Source: Thermoplasmata archaeon
GTDB taxonomy: Archaea; Thermoplasmatota; E2; UBA202; DSCA01
DNA length: 9,253 nucleotides
NCBI GenBank assembly: GCA_021159125.1
Contig: JAGGSL010000081.1
Coordinates: 1-9,253 of the forward strand
Direction of reading: 5' to 3'
Shown in pieces: positions 1-6,884 of the stretch. The number at the start of each line of letters is the position of its first letter. Position 1 is the first letter of the stretch. The position numbers and the translations under genes are program-made. The notes under the pieces are model-generated. The model had not been told where the DNA came from. It worked only from the letters and a program-made list of their open reading frames with translations, and searched no databases.

Positions 1-2266
1 TTGGCTCATTGTCCTCGACATGTATGCTTCCTCCGTAGCGCTCTACCGTCTTTTTCACTATATACAACCCCAGTCCGGTTCCTCCTGTTTTCCCATGCTT
101 GAAGCTTTCATCAAAAATTCTTTTCTTTATTTCATCAGGAATGCCCTTTCCATAGTCAGCAATTCTTATTTCGCACTCGTCCTCCCTGCTTTCCATTGTT
201 ATGTCTATTTTATCGGTGCCGCCATGTACTATCGCATTTCTCACGATGTTGTCTATTACTGAACGAAATGCTTCATCAGCCATTATCGTGCAATCCCCTT
301 TGATATCGAACTTCACATCATAATCCTTTATGACATCTTCCACAACCTTCTTTACAGAGTACTTCTTTAATTCCTTGCCTGATGAAACCATGGACTCAAA
401 ATTCCTCATCATCTCTATGAGTTTTATGCTTCTATTTATTCGCTGCATCGCCTTTTCAATAAATGTTTTGCTCTTGCCTTCAGAATAAATCTCCAGCGAA
501 CTGTTTGCAATCTGCAGGTCATTGAGTATATCATGCCTCATGATTTTGTTTATTAAACGTAATGTGTCGTTGAGTTCTCTTATTTTTTCCTCATTCTGCC
601 TGCGTTCGGTAATGTCCTTGTACAATACAACAGATTCCATGAAATTTTCTCCAATTTTAATTGGCGCAGTGGATAAAGATACTTGGATTAACGTTCCATC
701 TTTTTTCTTTCTAACAGTATCATAATAAACGTATCCTTCCTCAACTTTTTTATCCAGTGCCATTGCCTCTTCTATCTTTTCATCCGGCACTATTACATCG
801 TTGATATGTCTGCCTTTTATCTCATCCAACGAATAGCCGAAAAGTTCTGCAAAACGGTGATTGATATTCAATATGCGGGAATCTGCATCTAAATGAACGG
901 CGGCTTCAGGATTTTTCATGAACAATCTCTCAAACTTTTCCCGACTTTCCTGTAATTCTTCTTCTGCTTTCTTTCGCTCAGTAATATCGCGATTATAAGC
1001 CAATGCACCAACAAACTCTTTGTTTTCGTCATAAATTGCACTTGCTGTTCTCCAGACATAAATTACACGATTATCTTTGGAAATACTCTTTATTTCGGCA
1101 TGGCCATAGCCGGTCTTCTTCACCAGTGGATATACCTTGCGGAATATGTCTTTGCTGTCTTCATGGAAAAAGGTGGTTGTATGTTTTCCGATTATTTCTT
1201 CTCGACTGTAACCAAGCATCATCTCCTCTGCCTTATTGCAATCCACAATATTCCCATGCAAATCCAATAATTCTATAGCGTCTGGAGCTGTTTCAAAAAG
1301 CAAGCGGTATTTTTCTTCGCTTTTTTTCAATTCAGCCGTCTTTCTTTTAACCTGTATGCTCGATACTATACTTGTCACTAAAAAGAAAAGCAATGCTCCG
1401 CCACCGACAATCAATACATTCTTTACCCACTTGGGAATTGTCCCAGCAGTTCCCTTGCCAGGTTCTCCGCCCAAATATCTGTCTATTGATTGATAGTATA
1501 TCGAATCCTTATCTTTCTTTAACTCTTTCATGTAATAATCAATCTTCCCAATGAGATAAGGATTCATGCTTGCATTTTTCGGAAATGCAAAACGAAGCTC
1601 TATCGGGGAGAATAATATTGGACTTCTGTCGATTTCGTATTTATTTTCAAATTTCATGCCATACAATCGGTTCACAACTCCTGCATCCGCACTTTTATTT
1701 TCTACTGCCTCAAGAGCATCTGCATATTCTTTAACCTCAATGAAAGTACAGTTTATATCGAATTTCTCCATAAGTTTTCTAATTCCCTGGGGCCCCACAT
1801 TGTAAACATCATTCGTAACAACGGCTATCTTTTTATCCTCCAAGTCAGGAAATGTCTGGATTTTGGATCCTTTCTGAACGTAGAGTTGCCCCCAGTTTAC
1901 AAGAACGGTTTCATTTGTGTAGTCATATATCCTGCTCCTCTCCTCGGTATAGGCTATATCTGCCAGTATGTCAATGCTTCCGTTTCTCAGACGATTCAAA
2001 CATTCATCCCAGGTTCCATGAACATATTCGATTTCCCATCCCTCTTTCTCTGCAATATATCTTATTATGTCTGCATACACTCCCTCCACAGTTCCGTTTT
2101 TATCAGTGAATATAAGCGGCTCGTTTTCATATACACCAACTTTTAAAAAAACAGTAGAATCATCTGCAGAAATGTCTGTTAAAACAAAATCTGTGCCCAA
2201 CAAAATCAGGCAGAGGCCAAGTATGAAATATTTTTTCCATGCCCATGCATTGATTATGCTATCCAT
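1..2266 (-). CDS. Membrane sensor histidine kinase with extracellular SBP_bac_3 domain, two PAS domains, HisKA and HATPase_c (3' end outside window)
   Basis: The minus-strand frame is open from the ATG at 2266-2264 to the window edge and gives 755 residues. In order I see an N-terminal membrane segment (about residues 10-27), an extracellular family 3 solute-binding domain (about 43-270, with the family-typical TEER at 107-110), a second membrane segment (about 282-302), PAS 1 (about 316-430), PAS 2 (about 437-557), HisKA with RHDILNDL (phosphoacceptor H578) and HATPase_c. The ATPase has an N box DNIVRNAIVHG (672-682), G1 box DYGKGIP (704-710) and G2 box GGTGLGL (728-734). All core residues are present, so it should autophosphorylate in response to an external ligand bound by the SBP domain. 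The reading stops shortly after the G2 region, so only about 15-20 residues should be missing. The ligand and the response regulator are unknown. It follows DP2 on the same strand after 55 bases. The layout resembles bacterial EvgS/BvgS-type sensors, which suggests a transferred sensor domain; that is inference. Confidence 0.93.
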   Translation of the reverse strand, partial: MDSIINAWAWKKYFILGLCLILLGTDFVLTDISADDSTVFLKVGVYENEPLIFTDKNGTVEGVYADIIRYIAEKEGWEIEYVHGTWDECLNRLRNGSIDILADIAYTEERSRIYDYTNETVLVNWGQLYVQKGSKIQTFPDLEDKKIAVVTNDVYNVGPQGIRKLMEKFDINCTFIEVKEYADALEAVENKSADAGVVNRLYGMKFENKYEIDRSPILFSPIELRFAFPKNASMNPYLIGKIDYYMKELKKDKDSIYYQSIDRYLGGEPGKGTAGTIPKWVKNVLIVGGGALLFFLVTSIVSSIQVKRKTAELKKSEEKYRLLFETAPDAIELLDLHGNIVDCNKAEEMMLGYSREEIIGKHTTTFFHEDSKDIFRKVYPLVKKTGYGHAEIKSISKDNRVIYVWRTASAIYDENKEFVGALAYNRDITERKKAEEELQESREKFERLFMKNPEAAVHLDADSRILNINHRFAELFGYSLDEIKGRHINDVIVPDEKIEEAMALDKKVEEGYVYYDTVRKKKDGTLIQVSLSTAPIKIGENFMESVVLYKDITERRQNEEKIRELNDTLRLINKIMRHDILNDLQIANSSLEIYSEGKSKTFIEKAMQRINRSIKLIEMMRNFESMVSSGKELKKYSVKKVVEDVIKDYDVKFDIKGDCTIMADEAFRSVIDNIVRNAIVHGGTDKIDITMESREDECEIRIADYGKGIPDEIKKRIFDESFKHGKTGGTGLGLYIVKKTVERYGGSIHVEDNEP

Positions 2267-2268
2267 GT

Positions 2269-2274
2269 CTCCTT
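2269..2274 (-). promoter_or_regulatory. Shine-Dalgarno-like AAGGAG at unusually short spacing
   Basis: On the minus strand AAGGAG is followed by only two bases (AC) before the ATG at 2266. This is the only ribosome-binding-like motif near the start of the sensor kinase. The spacing is shorter than usual, so initiation may be weak. I keep this ATG because the next residues lead directly into the membrane segment and an in-frame TAA lies a short way upstream with no ATG between. Confidence 0.45.
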
Positions 2275-2306
2275 CCCGCCTTAATATATCACAAATTTAT
2301 TTGGGG

Positions 2307-2312
2307 TATAAA
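2307..2312 (-). promoter_or_regulatory. Possible TATA box (TTTATA) for the sensor kinase
   Basis: The 55-base gap between the DP2 stop (2322) and the kinase start (2266) is AT-rich and contains TTTATA on the minus strand. A transcript starting about 25 bases downstream would begin near 2284 and include the AAGGAG motif in a short leader. No clear BRE is visible. The kinase could equally be read through from DP2, since no terminator-like T-run is seen in the gap. Confidence 0.3.
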
Positions 2313-2321
2313 TGGTTATCG

Positions 2322-5300
2322 CTATTTGAAAAAGTCGCTGAGCTTTGTTTTCTTCACCTTGTCGTTATGGAAAAGAGACTCTGCCGCCTTCTCGAATATG
2401 AGCACGCGCTGTTTTGTATAATCCGGAACGTTGAACCGTTCCATTATGCGCTTTGCGGGCTCGAGGTATTTTTTTATGGATTTTTCATGAACTGTGAGTG
2501 TCAAGGGCCCGCCGCAATGAGTGCAAACCCCTTTCAACGGCACTCTCCTGTATTTTTTGTTGCATTTGACGCACCTGAACTGCTGCGTTGTGAAAGCCCT
2601 CAGATTTCCGATCAAATCGGGCAGGAAGTGGGTCTGTATAACCCTTGTTGCAACATCGTTCTCATCAACAGCCCTTATCTTTCTTGCAAGCTCAAGCTGT
2701 GCCTCAAGCTTTTCCTCCATTGTTTTGAGGGTTTTATATGACGAAGACCTGGGTCCCTCTGCAATATTTGCTGTGTCGTGGGTGAATGCAAATCCGTCAT
2801 ATTCTCTTCCTGTTCCTATGCGGTTTGCGACCAGGTCCATTTCGTCCTCCACTTCCTTCGGATGAGCATGGCGTATGGTCGCCCTGTAAAAATTGAGGGG
2901 ATAGCGTGGCAGCAAATCCATACTCTGTGCCTCTTTATCAACCTCGGAGGGCGAAATGCGGGTTGCGAGAACAAGCGGCAAATCCATGTGTCCTCCCCTT
3001 TTCTCAGGTATGTATTCAAGCGAAAAATTTATGAGAACGTCGAGAAGAAGCATCAGCGTATCCTCATCACCATCGCAGTTCCTCCTTTTTGCCGCATGGT
3101 AGAACGGATGCGCATAGCAGACATCTGCATCCACAAAGCCGATAATTCTGCCAACAGCCCCTGCAGATGTGTGCGGGGACATCCCGACAACGATAGCGCC
3201 AACCAGGTCGGCGGGAGAAGACGCGTTGTAAAATCTATCCATTTTGTAAAATTTTTCGAGCAATTCATCAACGTATTTTGAAACCTTGAGCATGTAGTCG
3301 CCGCATTTTTTTGACGGTATGAGGTCCTGAACTTTCAGCTCACATATCTGGTCTTCTCTCTCCAGCGGTATGCCCTTCCAATCTCTGTCATACCCAAGCT
3401 CCCTCAACTTTTGCACAGAGGTGCCTATTTCGTACGGCTTGAAGTGCGTGAGAGGCACATTGGTCATGTCAAAGCGAGCAGTCCCGTCCTTGAATACATA
3501 AACTCCGTGCTTTGCCCTCAGCAACCCTTTCTCCAGGCATTCCGGCGTTTTATTTTTTGACGAAAGGCCCACCACGCCTTTCACCTTGTCGGGCAGTGAA
3601 ACCATCCCTATGTTCTTCTTGGCCCTCTCCACCTCCATATAAAGTTTAACCTCGTTAACATCCACCTTTCCCGTAAATACGGTCTCGCCGCCGCAGTCGC
3701 ATATTCTTTTGTATGTCAACTTCCCGCATTTCGTGCATTTTCTCACGCCTGCCTCAAATTTTATTTTGTTCGCCCTTAAAGCAGAATTGATAAGTCGTTC
3801 CCTCCCCCCCGCCTCCCCCACCGGGAACAGCACGTGGGGAGTTGCCCTCATTGTTCTTTCGGCTGCCTTTTCGGGCCTGCCCATCCTTGTGCCTATGCGC
3901 TGGGGGGCTCGTGGCATGACTCTAACGCCGGAAAGCTCAGATACCATCTCCATAGGGTCAGATGAGCTGGAATTTCTTTTTCTAACAATCTTGCCGTCCT
4001 CTATGTCAAATCCGCAGCATCTTATGATGGGATAGGCATACTTCTCTATAATCAACCTCCCATTTTCCTTATCTTCTCTATGGAGGGCGCCGAGGTCGAG
4101 CAGCACTTCTTTTATTTCCCTGCTTCCGGGGAGCATGAGAGCACCGTTATACTCTGCATTCTCCACTGCCTCTGCAAGCATTTTTATTTCGTCGGTTGAA
4201 ATGTCATGCCAGAAAAGGTTGTATGACGGATGAAGCGGAATGCCGAATTTTTCCGATATCATAAATGCATCTTCAGGGGACGGCTTTTCTATGTCAATGT
4301 CATGCCCCAGCTCTTTTGACACAATCTCTCTGGCTTTCTCGTCATCTCCGATGCATTTAAGCTTCTCTTCCAGTTCCTGCACCCACCATTCATAGGAATA
4401 GCTTGCCTGGGGCAGGATTGCGTTGTTCTCCACAAATTCCCCGAACGGTATGAGTATCTCTCCGAGGTCAATAACCTCCTTTATCTCGCTCTTCACCCTG
4501 TCCGCTTCTTCGAGCGTGTTCACCTGCACAAAATCCCCGTTTCTCAGCAAGACCATGGGCCCCTCTATGGAATCGCATGGCGTCCCAACAGTTCCTTTCC
4601 CGGGCCTTTCTGTCTTTATTTGCGTGCCGATGGCTATGAAATCATCAAGAATATGCATTGCCGCAGGATTTATGGCTGTTGAGGCAAGCCCGCATGTCCG
4701 CCCCCGCCCGTAACGCAGGCGGAATCCCCCCTTTGCCGAAGGATGCGAAAAAACAGGTCGTCCTGCGATCAAACTGCTCATGTATTTTGAGGACGGAACA
4801 ATTTCATTTTTATCTTTTCCTCCTTCCTTCACAAATTTTTTGAGAAAGTCCCATCCCTCCAATTTCAGCCTGCTCACATGCTTGAGAATTTTCGGGGCTT
4901 TCAAGCATAGTCCTTCCGCAATAACAAGGCATGCCCCGCCTCTCACCTGGTTTGTTCTCACTCTTGGTAAATCTCTTTTGCCCATCACCTCCCTGTTTTC
5001 GGTCGGCTCCCCGTTGATGCATACAGGGCAGTTTCTCACTATCGTTTCAATCTCCTCCGTGGAAGGCGCATATTGCAACGATGCTATTCTATCATAAAGC
5101 GGCACCTCCTCCTTATACCTCTCTATCTCGTCCTCGGTTGGCTTGTATCTGTCTATGCCCAGCTTTCTTCTCACAATATCTGCTATAAGGACGCTCATCG
5201 CCTCCGCCGTTCCTCCAGCAGAGCGGATGGGCCCCGCAAAGTAAAGTTCTATGTAGTTGCTGCCGTCAAAATTTTTCGCTATTTTGACTTCAGATATGCC

Positions 5301-5642
5301 CTCTATCGGGGCAACAAGAACGCCTTCGGTCAATATCGCCAGCCCTGTCCTCACAGCCTGGTCGACTGTCTCCTCCGTCCCGCCTGCGGTTCCCTCCGCT
5401 ATCTCTGCGGCGACAGCGATGGCGGTTTCTTCCCTGCTCATATCTTTCAGATAATGTCTTATCCTTTCTGCGATACCTTTCGGGCCGACAAGTTCTTCAA
5501 CTCTTTCGGCAAAATCATTTGCCGTTGGAATTTCCACGTCTTTTTTTGGGTCAAATCCCTTGCTTCTTGCTTTTCTTGCAATTGAATAATGGTGCTCAAC
5601 ATGACGCTCTATCTCTGAAAAATAGTCCTGGATATCACCCAT
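2322..5642 (-). CDS. polC: DNA polymerase D large (catalytic) subunit DP2
   Basis: This is the catalytic subunit of the archaeal replicative polymerase PolD, which pairs with the exonuclease subunit DP1 (not in this window) and with PCNA. Family signatures run along its length: an ARKARSKGFDP-type N-terminus, FAGPIRSAGGT near residue 135, and GRGRTCGLAST near residue 315. The double-psi beta-barrel active site is HAAKRRNCDGDED, with D857 and D859 matching the catalytic aspartates described for Pyrococcus DP2. Three cysteine clusters look like zinc sites: C205/C208 (only one pair evident), C636/C639/C648/C650 and C1024/C1027/C1040/C1043. The extreme C-terminus KTKLSDFF (1098-1105) resembles a PCNA-interacting PIP box. 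At 1106 residues it is shorter than the roughly 1260-residue Pyrococcus protein but is complete and without an intein. I chose the ATG at 5642 because the N-terminus then fits the family. There is no Shine-Dalgarno sequence, but a TATA-like box lies about 26 bases upstream, as expected for a leaderless mRNA. Confidence 0.97.
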   Translation of the reverse strand: MGDIQDYFSEIERHVEHHYSIARKARSKGFDPKKDVEIPTANDFAERVEELVGPKGIAERIRHYLKDMSREETAIAVAAEIAEGTAGGTEETVDQAVRTGLAILTEGVLVAPIEGISEVKIAKNFDGSNYIELYFAGPIRSAGGTAEAMSVLIADIVRRKLGIDRYKPTEDEIERYKEEVPLYDRIASLQYAPSTEEIETIVRNCPVCINGEPTENREVMGKRDLPRVRTNQVRGGACLVIAEGLCLKAPKILKHVSRLKLEGWDFLKKFVKEGGKDKNEIVPSSKYMSSLIAGRPVFSHPSAKGGFRLRYGRGRTCGLASTAINPAAMHILDDFIAIGTQIKTERPGKGTVGTPCDSIEGPMVLLRNGDFVQVNTLEEADRVKSEIKEVIDLGEILIPFGEFVENNAILPQASYSYEWWVQELEEKLKCIGDDEKAREIVSKELGHDIDIEKPSPEDAFMISEKFGIPLHPSYNLFWHDISTDEIKMLAEAVENAEYNGALMLPGSREIKEVLLDLGALHREDKENGRLIIEKYAYPIIRCCGFDIEDGKIVRKRNSSSSDPMEMVSELSGVRVMPRAPQRIGTRMGRPEKAAERTMRATPHVLFPVGEAGGRERLINSALRANKIKFEAGVRKCTKCGKLTYKRICDCGGETVFTGKVDVNEVKLYMEVERAKKNIGMVSLPDKVKGVVGLSSKNKTPECLEKGLLRAKHGVYVFKDGTARFDMTNVPLTHFKPYEIGTSVQKLRELGYDRDWKGIPLEREDQICELKVQDLIPSKKCGDYMLKVSKYVDELLEKFYKMDRFYNASSPADLVGAIVVGMSPHTSAGAVGRIIGFVDADVCYAHPFYHAAKRRNCDGDEDTLMLLLDVLINFSLEYIPEKRGGHMDLPLVLATRISPSEVDKEAQSMDLLPRYPLNFYRATIRHAHPKEVEDEMDLVANRIGTGREYDGFAFTHDTANIAEGPRSSSYKTLKTMEEKLEAQLELARKIRAVDENDVATRVIQTHFLPDLIGNLRAFTTQQFRCVKCNKKYRRVPLKGVCTHCGGPLTLTVHEKSIKKYLEPAKRIMERFNVPDYTKQRVLIFEKAAESLFHNDKVKKTKLSDFFK

Positions 5643-5665
5643 CCAGAAATGAATATGCGGGAGTG

Positions 5666-5671
5666 TTTAAA
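5666..5671 (-). promoter_or_regulatory. Possible TATA box (TTTAAA) for DP2, leaderless type
   Basis: In the 39-base gap between the stop of the PRC-PAS-HisKA gene (5682) and the DP2 start (5642), TTTAAA is centred about 26 bases upstream of the DP2 ATG. In Archaea transcription starts about 25 bases after the TATA centre, which would place the first transcribed base at or next to the ATG. The lack of any Shine-Dalgarno motif before DP2 fits a leaderless transcript. The upstream sequence shows no strong BRE, and the hexamer could occur by chance. Confidence 0.4.
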
Positions 5672-5681
5672 TGTTATTCGG

Positions 5682-6884
5682 CTATGGCCTGACTTTTATT
5701 GTTTCTTTGACAAGATTCTCTATTCTTTTAAGGCTATGCGATATTGATTCGACCTGCTTTTTCTGCTTTTCTGTGAGCTCCCCGTATTTCCCCTCTTCGA
5801 GCAGGTAAAGATATCCCTGGGCTATGCATAGCGGATTGAAAAATTCGTGGGATATCTGCTTTGCAAATATCTTTCTGAATTCTTCCCCGTCCTCAATTTT
5901 TTCCTGAAAAGCAAGAACATTGACATATTCCGTGCCTTCCATCACGCCCACGTATCTGCCGAACATTTTCTTTTTATTTCCATCTCCGTCAACAAATGTG
6001 AACTCCACGTCATTCTGCCCGTAGTTGTTAAAGTCCAAGCCTCCGTTTTCCATGAACTCTTTTATCATTCTGCCCTTCACTTCATCGTCAGAATATTTCA
6101 TGCTGGCTCTGAAATGCTCGTTCACATCCAAAATTTTTCCGTCGTTGTCGATAACTGCCATGTTTATCGGTATGTTGTCCATCAGTTCCTTTAACGGCAG
6201 AATTTCCTCGGGCTTTTCTTTACGCAATGGAATTGTTTCCTTTGGCAGGAAAGGTATGTTTTCGAGCCTGATTAAAAGCTCCCTGCACCTTCTGACGTTC
6301 ATGTCAAGTATTTTGGCATCCCTTCTTGCCCCGATAACAGACTGGGCAAATTCCCTCCTTCCTATCTCATCCAGGAGCCTTTTTTCTGAAAGCATCATCA
6401 GCTTCTTCCTTATCTCAGCTCTTCTTTCTTCAAGGTCCCTCAATCTCTTGTTGATAGAGTCTTTCACCACGATGGCATTTTTTATGTAATTGCCCAGTTC
6501 AGGATGGCTTCTTGCAATTTCTCCGATTTCTCTTTTCGAAAGTTCGCTTTCGGAAATTATATCGCTCAGTTCGGGCATCTTTGCCTTCAGCTCCATTTCC
6601 TCTATGAATTCCCTCGCTTCCGAATACCACAATGGAACAAAAACAAGCCCCCTCTCCGTGATATCAAAGGAACTTTTTGACATCGAGATGGTTTTCCCCG
6701 TTTTGACATCCTCTATTTCATACCCGGCAACCTTTCCATTGGTATCTCTTATTACCCTTTTTACTATGCCCATCTCTTCTCCGGTATCTTCAAAATATGC
6801 GATACTGCCCGTCTTGTCATCTCCCCAGAAGGGCCAGACCAATTTTTTTAATTTTTCCAGCAAAATCTTCAATTTACTCATCAT
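5682..6884 (-). CDS. Soluble PRC-barrel-like / coiled-coil / PAS / HisKA protein without an ATPase domain
   Basis: A complete 400-residue protein with no membrane segment, so probably cytoplasmic. Residues about 26-86 form a beta-rich, glycine-containing domain like a PRC barrel (GIVKRVIRDTNGKVAGYEIEDV region). Residues about 103-212 are charged and helical, likely a coiled coil. Residues about 230-335 are a PAS domain (MAVIDNDGKILDVNEHF). Residues about 335-396 are a HisKA dimerisation and phosphoacceptor domain with ISHEFFNPL, so H346 is the probable phosphorylated histidine. The protein ends a few residues after the second HisKA helix (KETIKVRP, then TAG). No N, G1 or G2 box of HATPase_c is present, and DP2 begins 39 bases later, so the ATPase has not been split off by a nearby frameshift. 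It cannot phosphorylate itself. It may be phosphorylated in trans, act as a phosphotransfer protein, or use the domain only to dimerise. Its ATG overlaps the signal peptidase stop (ATGA), and a good Shine-Dalgarno GAGGTG precedes it. Confidence 0.88.
   Translation of the reverse strand: MMSKLKILLEKLKKLVWPFWGDDKTGSIAYFEDTGEEMGIVKRVIRDTNGKVAGYEIEDVKTGKTISMSKSSFDITERGLVFVPLWYSEAREFIEEMELKAKMPELSDIISESELSKREIGEIARSHPELGNYIKNAIVVKDSINKRLRDLEERRAEIRKKLMMLSEKRLLDEIGRREFAQSVIGARRDAKILDMNVRRCRELLIRLENIPFLPKETIPLRKEKPEEILPLKELMDNIPINMAVIDNDGKILDVNEHFRASMKYSDDEVKGRMIKEFMENGGLDFNNYGQNDVEFTFVDGDGNKKKMFGRYVGVMEGTEYVNVLAFQEKIEDGEEFRKIFAKQISHEFFNPLCIAQGYLYLLEEGKYGELTEKQKKQVESISHSLKRIENLVKETIKVRP

Noticed and set aside
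2267..2321. Terminator or hairpin after DP2
   Set aside because: The gap is AT-rich, but I found no convincing inverted repeat or T-run on the minus strand.
2067..2741. 224-codon plus-strand open frame
   Set aside because: It lies antisense across the DP2 3' end, the gap and the kinase start. Its translation shows no motif, and both minus-strand genes are well supported there.
5073..5585. 170-codon plus-strand open frame
   Set aside because: It is antisense to the conserved N-terminal part of DP2 and has no recognisable domain.
5682..6884. Reading the ATPase-less protein as a recent frameshifted pseudogene
   Set aside because: No HATPase_c motif is found in any minus-strand frame before DP2, and the start, Shine-Dalgarno sequence and all domains are intact. 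A natural short form is more likely.
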